From: Flavobacterium jejuense
GTDB lineage: Bacteria; Bacteroidota; Bacteroidia; Flavobacteriales; Flavobacteriaceae
NCBI RefSeq assembly: GCF_006491595.2
Contig: NZ_VEVQ02000012.1
Span: 62,001 to 126,000 of the forward strand
Reading direction: 5' to 3'
DNA length: 64,000 nt
This document shows positions 26,582-33,111 of the stretch, in pieces. Within the stretch, counting starts at the first letter, position 1, and every line of letters starts with the position of its first letter. The notes under the pieces are model-generated. The model was given only the letters and a program-made list of their open reading frames with translations, did not search any database and had not been told where the DNA came from. The translations under genes and the position numbers were made by a program.

Positions 26582-26953
26582 TTATGCTGTTTTTCTAATT
26601 AATTCTATAGACTTAAAAATGCTATTAAATATCTCTGTTTCATCTCTATTTAATGAATAGTAAAGCGTTTGACCATCACGCCTTGAAGTTATAATTCCTG
26701 CATCCTTAATTTTACGTATCTGTTGAGAGATTGCAGGCACACTCATTTTTAGAATATCTGCTAAATCACAAGGACATAGTTCATTTTCTATATTTAATAA
26801 ATAGAGAATTTTTAATCTTACATCGCTTCCGGCAATTGATAAAAGTTTTGTCATTTTTTGAAAACTTCCTTCCATTTTATCCAAAGTTTCCATACAAGTT
26901 TGTAGCTGATTATGGTTGGCTTCTGCTCTTGTACAAGTTATTTCTAATTTCAT
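26582..26953 (-). CDS. ArsR/SmtB-family metal-responsive repressor of the mer operon
   Basis: A 123-residue winged-helix repressor. The N-terminus has C7 and C20; the recognition region begins ENELCPCDLADIL (C60, C62, like the ELCVCDL metal site) and continues MSVPAISQQIRKIKDAGIIT, then the wing RRDGQTLYYSLN. Several Bacteroidota mer operons use an ArsR-type instead of a MerR-type regulator, and this one is first in the operon. It is expected to leave DNA when Hg(II) binds the cysteines. A 34-bp palindrome overlaps the promoter upstream (see 26973-27020), consistent with autorepression. Confidence 0.9.
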   Translation of the reverse strand: MKLEITCTRAEANHNQLQTCMETLDKMEGSFQKMTKLLSIAGSDVRLKILYLLNIENELCPCDLADILKMSVPAISQQIRKIKDAGIITSRRDGQTLYYSLNRDETEIFNSIFKSIELIRKTA

Positions 26954-26972
26954 AAGTTATAATTTACAGATG

Positions 26973-27020
26973 CAAACATATAACTAATTACGTATTTAAG
27001 CAAATACTTAAATACGTAAT
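26973..27020 (-). promoter_or_regulatory. mer promoter and palindromic operator
   Basis: On the minus strand the -33 box TTTG (complement of 27001-27004) and the -7 box TATGTTTG (26973-26980) are 20 bp apart, an excellent Bacteroidota promoter. The -33 box lies in the centre of a perfect inverted repeat with 14-bp arms, ATTACGTATTTAAG at 26987-27000 and CTTAAATACGTAAT at 27007-27020. An ArsR-type dimer bound there would block the promoter. The regulator start is 20 bp downstream of the -7 box. Confidence 0.85.
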
Positions 27021-27069
27021 TTTGAATTTTATGAAAAGTTTAGCACTTTTGGATTTCTTACGTATTCAG

Positions 27070-27492
27070 TTACTTATTACAATATCTATATAAAATCACT
27101 TTTCTCATATCATTGATAAGATTTAGATTTTCATTGAATCGTTTTTCAGATTGTTCTAAAAGCTTTAAAGTTTGGACGTTTTTGAGGTGTTCTTCGTGGT
27201 CTTTTATCTCTTGGTTGACTTTGTTTGGAAATTCTTTTCTAATATCATGTAGACGTAAAAATGGAATTACAGAACCACAAAGAAACTGATGCCAGAATTT
27301 AGTTTTCCAAAGTGCATAAGCTGTTAAATTGATGTTGTCAAAATCTTCTTTATTCTCGAAGATGATAACAAAACTATTTGTGAATGGCTCATTTGAAGGC
27401 TTTCCACTGTTTAATCCTTTGTTCAAAATGAATAGGTGTGGATTTTTGTAAATCGTTCCTTTAGTGTACGTTTTAATGACAAATTTTAGCAT
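27070..27492 (-). CDS. DUF6943-like protein
   Basis: A 140-residue protein with IKTYTKGTIYKNPHLFILNK, GLNSGKPSNEPFTNSFV and LWKTKFWHQFLCGSVIPFL, the blocks I associate with DUF6943, and a helical C-terminus with KLLEQSEKRFNENLNLINDM. The family is common in Bacteroidota mobile elements near RteC and mobilisation genes; its biochemical role is unknown. It lies next to 1.5 kb of hairpin-rich noncoding DNA. Confidence 0.75.
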   Translation of the reverse strand: MLKFVIKTYTKGTIYKNPHLFILNKGLNSGKPSNEPFTNSFVIIFENKEDFDNINLTAYALWKTKFWHQFLCGSVIPFLRLHDIRKEFPNKVNQEIKDHEEHLKNVQTLKLLEQSEKRFNENLNLINDMRKVILYRYCNK

Positions 27493-27974
27493 AACATCGG
27501 CTTTTAAAAATTGGTTAGATTTTCAATTTTCTACGGTGTTTCTTATGAAATGCAGGTGTGCCTCGCTACGTTTACTCACGGATTTAGTTTGTTTTTTTTG
27601 TGTTCGTGAATTCCGCTTCGCTCCATTTCACCCAATAAATTTTTTCAAAAGAAAAAAAGAAAAAAAAGAAAGCCGTCATTTGAAGTGGAAGGTTTCAAAA
27701 AAGCAAGTTTTTCGGATAAAATACTACCCGAATTGTCATTGGGAAAGGACTTGTGAAGTATAGGATATATTTCAAAGCGAAATGGTATGGGTGGAGATTT
27801 TATCCGAAACCCGCAGGGCTTGAACTTGCTTTTTTGTAAACCTGGAACTTATCTTTGCTTCCTTTTTTTTATTTATTTTTTTTGAATTTCAAATCAATTG
27901 TTGTTTTGAAATCGGATGTGATTTTGGTATCGTTCTATCTAACGTGATTGTGTTTTGGAATGTGGAAGTTGTTT

Positions 27975-28061
27975 AAAGGGTATTGAATTTTAAAACAGGA
28001 TAAATGACCATAGGCAAAACAATAATTATCTTTTATCCTGTTTTAAAATTTAATACTCTTT
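27975..28061. repeat. Long inverted repeat, 30-bp arms
   Basis: Arms at 27975-28004 and 28032-28061 pair over 30 positions with only two differences, both of which would be G-U pairs in plus-strand RNA; the loop is 27 nt. The arm core is AATTTTAAAACAGGATAAA. Confidence 0.85.
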
Positions 28062-28579
28062 TGTGGATTTGATTTTTGAGGATGCTTTTTTTAATTATGA
28101 ATTGTGAGTTTACTTTCTTATGAAAATGGGAAGCATCTTCAAAAAACAATGCATTAACTAACCTAGTGCGATGGGGCAGTAGCGCAGGCAAGTGTGTGCT
28201 TTTTTATTTGTTTATGGGATTGTTGTGATTGCTTTTATGTTGGATAGATGCCTTTTTGTGAGTGATTAGTAACTAGTGATTAGTGAATAGCTCTTGTGGA
28301 AAGGATTAAGGCATCTGGCCAACGTGAAAGCAATGGAGTTTGTAGTTTCTGGCAAATGAAAAATCATACTCTTGCTGTCCTTTTTTGTATTTGTGGGTGC
28401 CCGAAAGTAATTATGAATGGAGAATTATGAATTATGAATAGTGTTGTTATGGAATTGTAGCACGCACAAAAACAATGAAAATACTACCTATGTCTGCGGT
28501 TAGTTGATAAAAACAGTTCTACTTTTCATGCGATATAAAAATTATCTAACTACTACAAATATTCTACGGACTATTGAAA

Positions 28580-28694
28580 GTGGTTTGTGAAGGACGGTAT
28601 TTTTTGTAGCTGTCCTTCGGCAAGCTCAGGATGACAACCCAACGCTCTAGCTGCAAAAAATGTTGTCCTGGAACAAACCACACGAGCGTTGGGT
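28580..28694. repeat. Nested inverted repeats with attC-like core
   Basis: GTGGTTTGT (28580-28588) pairs with ACAAACCAC (28673-28681), with further partial pairing inside (AGGAC, TTTTTTG). Overlapping this, ACCCAACGCTC (28637-28647) pairs perfectly with GAGCGTTGGGT (28684-28694). The two ends fit RYYYAAC and GTTRRRY, as in integron attC sites, over 58 bp. GAGCGTTGGG recurs at 28846-28855. Confidence 0.6.
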
Positions 28695-28705
28695 ATGCGG
28701 CTTTT

Positions 28706-28787
28706 TTACATAATGTTATTATAGTGCATCCGTTGGTTTCTTTTGGAATGGGATTTTGATTATGCACTATAATGCCACATTATGTAA
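28706..28787. repeat. Inverted repeat, 10 + 12 bp stem
   Basis: TTACATAATG (28706-28715) and ATTATAGTGCAT (28718-28729) pair with ATGCACTATAAT (28762-28773) and CATTATGTAA (28778-28787), with a small internal bulge and a 32-nt loop. Confidence 0.8.
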
Positions 28788-28800
28788 CTAAGCTTGGGAG

Positions 28801-28967
28801 AAAAAATTACTGGCATGAGTTGCGTAGCGTACGTGTTTTTGTTTTGAGCGTTGGGCAAGCTCTTTGACTGATGGCTTATTGGATTTTCATTAATATACAA
28901 AACGTTAAAGCCAACAGGCAAAGTGCTTGATGTACGTTAGGACAAAAACCATGACAGTAATTTTTTT
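28801..28967. repeat. Distant inverted repeat bracketing about 130 bp
   Basis: AAAAAATTACTGGCATG (28801-28817) pairs with CATGACAGTAATTTTTT (28950-28966), one mismatch in 17. The enclosed stretch contains GAGCGTTGGGC and a TATACAAAACGTT motif. Confidence 0.7.
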
Positions 28968-29052
28968 AGGAGTGTTGGCAAAGGAGTGTCAATTGGAAAG
29001 AGATTTTAATTCATTTATTTTAACCTTTTCTACCCACCTTTTCTACCCACTT

Positions 29053-29277
29053 ATGGTAATTTAAAATGAATAACCCAGTATCCACCTTTAGCACCTTTCA
29101 TTCTTTCTAGTATGCCTAAATCTTTTAAGAAAAGCAAGTTTTGTCAATAACAGAAAGGCTTAAGCCAATATTCTCTGATAGCTCACGAATGGTGATTTTA
29201 CTGTTTTTATGAATATTTTTTAGAATATCAACTCTATTTTCCGTTAGGTTTTCTACCCACTTTTCGAAATTTTTCAT
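29053..29277 (-). pseudogene. Frameshifted winged-helix DNA-binding remnant
   Basis: From ATG at 29275-29277 the frame reads MKNFEKWVENLTENRVDILK and ITIRELSENIGLSLSVIDK, then hits a stop. Shifting by one base in an A-run near 29140 restores NLLFLKDLGILERMKGAKGG and YWVIHFKLP up to a stop at 29053. The whole is a MarR/ArsR-like winged helix, as found at the C-terminus of AlbA-2-type ATP-binding regulators. Only the last domain is left, and it is broken. Confidence 0.6.
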
Positions 29278-29357
29278 TTTCGAATTATTTGGTTAAAAAA
29301 AATGTCCCAAATATTTACTATAAATGGGACATAATATACTCTTTGAAGAACAAAATA

Positions 29358-29801
29358 TTATTCTATTAACTTATTTGGATTAATAACAGGTAATATAAAA
29401 TTACTTAAAGCTGTACCTTGAAAACGAGTCATTAATATTCCTCTTGACGTTGAATATGTAATTGCAGCTAAAGCATTTCCTAATGCAGGACTAATTGTAA
29501 CTGTATTGTCTTCTTCTAACTTGGTTAATTCTTCAATATTATCGACATGAAAAACATAAACAAAACTGAACGCTCCGATTGCTTCTTCGCTATCTTCTTT
29601 TTCACTTTTGGTTTCCACATTTACAGAAAAATCAGCTTTAACTAATTTATCTGGAATATTAAATCCCAATTCAAAGTTCACATTGAAATTGTGTCCTTGC
29701 ACTTTTTCATCTTCAAAATCGAATGGACTATTAATTTGTCCTTTTATGATTTTAAAATCAACAATTTCAATTTTTTCAGGTTGTAATAAATTAGCTGACA
29801 T
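29358..29801 (-). CDS. SecB-like chaperone of a toxin-antitoxin-chaperone module
   Basis: A 147-residue protein that looks SecB-like: alternating beta strands (FNVNFELGFNIP, KADFSVNVETK, AFSFVYVFHVDN) followed by a helix and a final ITYSTSRGILMTR then LPVINPNKLIE. This parallels the SecB C-terminus, where an Arg/Thr-rich helix precedes the FP/LPP-type tail. It is last in the order toxin, HTH antitoxin, SecB-like, the same order as HigB1-HigA1-SecB(TA) of Mycobacterium tuberculosis. There the chaperone protects an aggregation-prone antitoxin. The start overlaps the antitoxin end by 11 bp. Assignment is by pattern and context, not by a search. Confidence 0.7.
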   Translation of the reverse strand: MSANLLQPEKIEIVDFKIIKGQINSPFDFEDEKVQGHNFNVNFELGFNIPDKLVKADFSVNVETKSEKEDSEEAIGAFSFVYVFHVDNIEELTKLEEDNTVTISPALGNALAAITYSTSRGILMTRFQGTALSNFILPVINPNKLIE

Positions 29802-30183
29802 TTGCTAATGTTGTTTTATTGTTTGTTTTTGATTTTTTCCATGCACTGGTATATGTTACATCGGTATTTATAACATTGTTTTTATACAATGTTACATATC
29901 CAGTTGTTCCCATTGGCTTGCGTTGTGGAACGTTAATAATTGTTTCCCCAAGTTCTGCTTCAAGTTTAGCTAAAGAACGCAACGTAAAGTTATGTTCTCC
30001 TACTAACCATTTGTTCACTTCGGAAGGTCTTTTCTCTAGCTTATCTGCTAAGTCTTTTTGGCTAAATCCTTTTGCTTTTAACAATTGATTTACTCGAACC
30101 ACGATATCAGCATACAATCTCGCGAAGATTTTTGTTTCTTCCGGTGTTTCTGCTAAAATTCTTTGTGCTACTTTGCTTCTCAT
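29791..30183 (-). CDS. HigA-like Xre antitoxin with C-terminal extension
   Basis: A 130-residue protein. An N-terminal helical leader (RILAETPEETKIFARLYAD) precedes an Xre helix-turn-helix (about 31-90) with GFSQKDLADKLEKRPSEVNK and WLVGEHNFTLRSLAKLEAEL. After the DNA-binding domain comes a tail rich in aromatic and hydrophobic residues (TGYVTLYKNNVINTDVTYTS, AW), then a basic end. In chaperone-dependent modules such a tail (ChAD) needs the SecB-like partner. It lies 12 bp after the putative toxin gene and overlaps the SecB-like gene. Confidence 0.82.
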   Translation of the reverse strand: MRSKVAQRILAETPEETKIFARLYADIVVRVNQLLKAKGFSQKDLADKLEKRPSEVNKWLVGEHNFTLRSLAKLEAELGETIINVPQRKPMGTTGYVTLYKNNVINTDVTYTSAWKKSKTNNKTTLANVS

Positions 30184-30195
30184 TGTTTTGGATTT

Positions 30196-30717
30196 TTAGA
30201 GGATGATTTCATCTGAACCATCATAATTAGTAAGTTTTCTATGTTTTTCATTTACAATTATTGTTCCATCTTGTAAAGCTTCATTAATTCGTTTTGCGAA
30301 TTCACATGCTGCTCTCCATTCTAAATGCAATGAACTTGTTTGATTTGTTGGACCATCTTTGATGCCTCCATTGAAAAGAATAACTATATTATTTGTGATT
30401 TTTAAGGCATATAATCGTAATGGGAATTCAGGAAAATGATAGGTAATATTTTCGACTGTTCTTTTTCCTTGTACAGGTAATCCTTTGACTTCGTTTTCAT
30501 CTCTATTGAATAATTCATCTATTGCTCCGTGATTATTACCAATTGATAACAATATAAAAGACAACAATTCTTGATTTGCTTCTTTATATTCTGCTAATGC
30601 ATCATACTTTTCAAAGAATAAATCAGTTTCATTTGTCTCAACATCATCATATTTTACGGTGTAAAAAGTGCATTTAGCAGCTTCATCATCCCATATTTCT
30701 ATAGCAAATATATTCAC
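30196..30717 (-). CDS. Putative toxin of the toxin-antitoxin-chaperone module
   Basis: From a GTG at 30715-30717 the product has 173 residues; the frame extends to a GTG at 30747, but that start lies in the operator palindrome. The region TYHFPEFPLRLYALKITNNI followed by VILFNGGIKDG is reminiscent of RelE/HigB-type mRNA interferase-fold toxins (a beta sheet reading Arg-Leu-Tyr then Ile-Leu-Phe), and it then has a helical C-terminus. The family is uncertain. The toxin role is inferred from its place directly upstream of a HigA-like antitoxin and a SecB-like gene, with short spacing (12 bp), as in known modules. Confidence 0.65.
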   Translation of the reverse strand: MNIFAIEIWDDEAAKCTFYTVKYDDVETNETDLFFEKYDALAEYKEANQELLSFILLSIGNNHGAIDELFNRDENEVKGLPVQGKRTVENITYHFPEFPLRLYALKITNNIVILFNGGIKDGPTNQTSSLHLEWRAACEFAKRINEALQDGTIIVNEKHRKLTNYDGSDEIIL

Positions 30718-30738
30718 TTTATTATTATTTTGCAAACA

Positions 30739-30762
30739 AAAATACACTTTTAAGTGTATTTT
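30739..30762 (-). promoter_or_regulatory. Palindromic operator of the toxin-antitoxin operon
   Basis: A 24-bp palindrome with 11-bp perfect arms (AAAATACACTT at 30739-30749, AAGTGTATTTT at 30752-30762) and a TT centre. On the minus strand its downstream arm merges into TATTTTTG, a fair -7 box. It is well placed for autorepression by the Xre antitoxin. Confidence 0.65.
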
Positions 30763-30853
30763 ATGATTATTTAATATACTATTTAGTTTATTTTTTCAAA
30801 TGTAAGAATACTATTTGTTACTTTAAAACTATTTTTAATATGTCTTAAATTAG

Positions 30854-32236
30854 TTAGATAATTTCAAAATACTCTGCTTTAGAATTTTTATTGTAGAATT
30901 TAGCATGATTTATTACATAGCCGTTATATCCACTATTTTTTAAAATCAGTTTGCTTAATAAAGTATATAATTTAGCACTTGCATAAAGCATTTTATTATC
31001 TATCTCTTTGCTAGTTCTAGTTGTCTCATTGTTCATTAAAATATTACCGTGTAATAAATCGTTTCTAAAATCAATTGCTGCTTCATCTTCACAAGAGAGT
31101 TTGATTTTTAATTGATCAAAAGGTTGTCGTAATTTTTCAGCATTTGTTAAACGTTTGTGATTTATTGAGTTACTTAATCCCTTTATTTTTCTTCGGAATT
31201 TTATTTCTGCTTTTTCACCTATTTCATTAGCATATTTATCTATGACCGTGTTAAAGTCACTTTTTATATTTTCAAATATTGTTTCGTCTTTTATTACTTT
31301 TTCAATAGTATCCTGTTTTATTGTAATGATATTTGCCAGTGATTCTAAAATAACTGAAAAGACACCAGGCATTGAAACGACCGATTTTAGATGGCTTACT
31401 TCCATTAAAAAAATTATGGCTACCGAAAAATCTTCATTGTTTCTAATTTGTGTTATGAAATTTGAAATTACTTCTATGGGTATGACTTTTAATTTTCCGT
31501 AATAACTGTCTGCAATGTTCTTTTCCTTGTACAGTTTTGAATATGGGTTTGAAGTTACTGGATGAAAAATAGATTTTAATGGTTTTCTAGCTAGTCTTTG
31601 ATAGATGAAATTTTCTCCCGAAAAAATATAGTTTTGACCACCGGGCATGTATCCAATTAAAAAGCCAATTCCTTTTTGAATGGCATAAGCATCCTTTTCA
31701 AATACTTGTAGCGATGAAGGTTCTAAGTTCTCTATTACAAAATAGCTTTTCTCTTTACTTTTATATTGTGTTATGTCGTATCTGTTTTGATTTACACTCG
31801 TTCTAACACAATCAAATGCCCAAGTATTTACGCCATCATTTTTAACTGTTTCTAGTTTTCTGTGGAAAACGTTGGTTCTTTTTGAATTGTCAAAAAAGAA
31901 CATTCTAAATAATGCAACTTTGTTGATATTTCCTTTGTAAACCTTGTCTATATCAAAAGTATGTTGTGCTGAAACATTGGCAAAGATATCATTACTAGGT
32001 TCTTTAAAATCTATTGATTGGAATGTATATACTAAATCATCAATTGTGACTTTTATTTTATTGTCTGGATTGTACTTGAAAACTCCATCATAAACTAGTT
32101 TAAATTCTTTTTTTGATTTTGAAATGTGTGCTAGACCTTCACAATTTTCAATAATGATCTTGTGTTTTTTAAAACTTTCAAATTTTTCTATACAAAATAA
32201 TTCTGGAGTGAAATTTTTAATTTTTGTTTCTTTCAT
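30854..32236 (-). CDS. Large HEPN-domain protein (ApeA-like architecture)
   Basis: The ATG at 32234-32236 (460 residues) is preferred because it overlaps the stop of the AbiJ-like gene (ATGA); the frame is open to 32284. About 200 beta-rich residues come first, as in the ApeA N-terminal domain, then a helical part ending in the HEPN ribonuclease motif RNDLLH (R391-N-x3-H396 from this start). HEPN proteins cut RNA in many abortive-infection and toxin systems. It is the last gene of a four-gene unit (35908 to 30854) next to a toxin-antitoxin-chaperone module. ApeA likeness is from architecture; no search was done. Confidence 0.72.
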   Translation of the reverse strand: MKETKIKNFTPELFCIEKFESFKKHKIIIENCEGLAHISKSKKEFKLVYDGVFKYNPDNKIKVTIDDLVYTFQSIDFKEPSNDIFANVSAQHTFDIDKVYKGNINKVALFRMFFFDNSKRTNVFHRKLETVKNDGVNTWAFDCVRTSVNQNRYDITQYKSKEKSYFVIENLEPSSLQVFEKDAYAIQKGIGFLIGYMPGGQNYIFSGENFIYQRLARKPLKSIFHPVTSNPYSKLYKEKNIADSYYGKLKVIPIEVISNFITQIRNNEDFSVAIIFLMEVSHLKSVVSMPGVFSVILESLANIITIKQDTIEKVIKDETIFENIKSDFNTVIDKYANEIGEKAEIKFRRKIKGLSNSINHKRLTNAEKLRQPFDQLKIKLSCEDEAAIDFRNDLLHGNILMNNETTRTSKEIDNKMLYASAKLYTLLSKLILKNSGYNGYVINHAKFYNKNSKAEYFEII

Positions 32237-33096
32237 TTTTTCTTTGATAATTGTATCATCGCTACTTTTAAAACATTCCAACACAATTTCGCAGTATTAA
32301 TATCAGGATTGAAACCAGTACTCATTTGTTCGAACGGATGGATGTAGTTTCTAAAATCTCTTAGACTATGGCTAAATTTTTTTACATCTTCTTGAATGAA
32401 TCTTAGTTCGTATGCTACATCGATAAAATTACTCAATGACCAATCTTGATATAACCTAGATTTACCTTCTTTATCCTTTGGAGCTGCTTTAGCTTGATTA
32501 AAATCTTTTGGATTTTTAGAAGCAAAACCCAGTAAAATTCCTTCTAAAGTGCTACCTATAATAACAATAGCTGATAATGGTGCATTTGCTTTGATATTAG
32601 CTTTTATTTCAAGAATTCTTTTGTTTAAGATATCACTTATTATTCCATCTAAATTTAATTCGAAAATTGAGATTTCATCAAACTCTTGATTAATGAAATC
32701 TTCTTCGTTTACTTCTTTTTTAGTTTCAAAATTTATTTTATCAGCTTTAGTGAATGAAATTTCTTTGCCAGTTCTAACCACTTTCCAATCATCAAAAGCC
32801 AGATATTCATTAAAAGAATTTATATGTTCATCAAGTATTTCATATCTACCAATGAAGTTTACAGGAGCAAAGAGTAATTTAATACATTTATCTAAATCTG
32901 GAGTACCATTGATTAAATTTAACTTGTTATCAGTATAGATCCAACGTGAAGGAAATCCTTGACTATAAATATCCTTTGAACCTAAACTATTAAAAAAACT
33001 TACTAGTTGAGGACCTGAACGGTATTCAGTTTCTTCATTGATTAGAAGTCTTAATTTTTCGAGAGTTTTTGAATTTAATATCATTAAATTTTTCAA
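32233..33096 (-). CDS. AbiJ-like abortive-infection protein (NTD3-HEPN)
   Basis: A 287-residue protein. The N-terminus has GPQLVSFFNSLGSKDIYSQG and FPSRWIYTDNKLNLINGT (about 28-65), then LNEYL-like FNEYLAFDDWKVV, which matches the AbiJ N-terminal domain 3 pattern. The C-terminal half is a HEPN fold with SLRDFRNYIHPFEQ (R246 to H253, R249 to H253), the ribonuclease-type motif, and an NAPLSAIVIIGSTLEGILLG helix. AbiJ proteins belong to phage-triggered cell-suicide systems. It follows the DUF4365-TPR gene by 15 bp and is coupled to the large HEPN gene by a 4-bp overlap. Confidence 0.75.
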   Translation of the reverse strand: MKNLMILNSKTLEKLRLLINEETEYRSGPQLVSFFNSLGSKDIYSQGFPSRWIYTDNKLNLINGTPDLDKCIKLLFAPVNFIGRYEILDEHINSFNEYLAFDDWKVVRTGKEISFTKADKINFETKKEVNEEDFINQEFDEISIFELNLDGIISDILNKRILEIKANIKANAPLSAIVIIGSTLEGILLGFASKNPKDFNQAKAAPKDKEGKSRLYQDWSLSNFIDVAYELRFIQEDVKKFSHSLRDFRNYIHPFEQMSTGFNPDINTAKLCWNVLKVAMIQLSKKK

Positions 33097-33111
33097 TAAT
33101 AAGATTATTAA

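Larger units (their letters stand above)
27493..29052. other. Long noncoding, hairpin-rich region of the element
   Basis: About 1.56 kb without a convincing gene. It contains at least four long inverted repeats (27975-28061, 28580-28694, 28706-28787, 28801-28967), a dispersed-repeat-like stretch (CTTCGGCAAGCTCAGGATGA at about 28615-28634), and short TAGTGATTAGT and AATTATGA runs. Open frames here are short and cross the hairpins. Its place beside DUF6943 suggests a mobilisation origin, a structured RNA, or debris left by lost mob genes; the sequence alone does not decide. Confidence 0.6.

Noticed and set aside
27464-27763. 99-residue plus frame overlapping the DUF6943 gene start
   Set aside because: Overlaps a real gene in antisense; low-complexity Lys/Arg translation.
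28564-28767. 67-residue minus frame in the hairpin-rich region
   Set aside because: It runs through two inverted repeats and a dispersed repeat, and has no start context or family resemblance.
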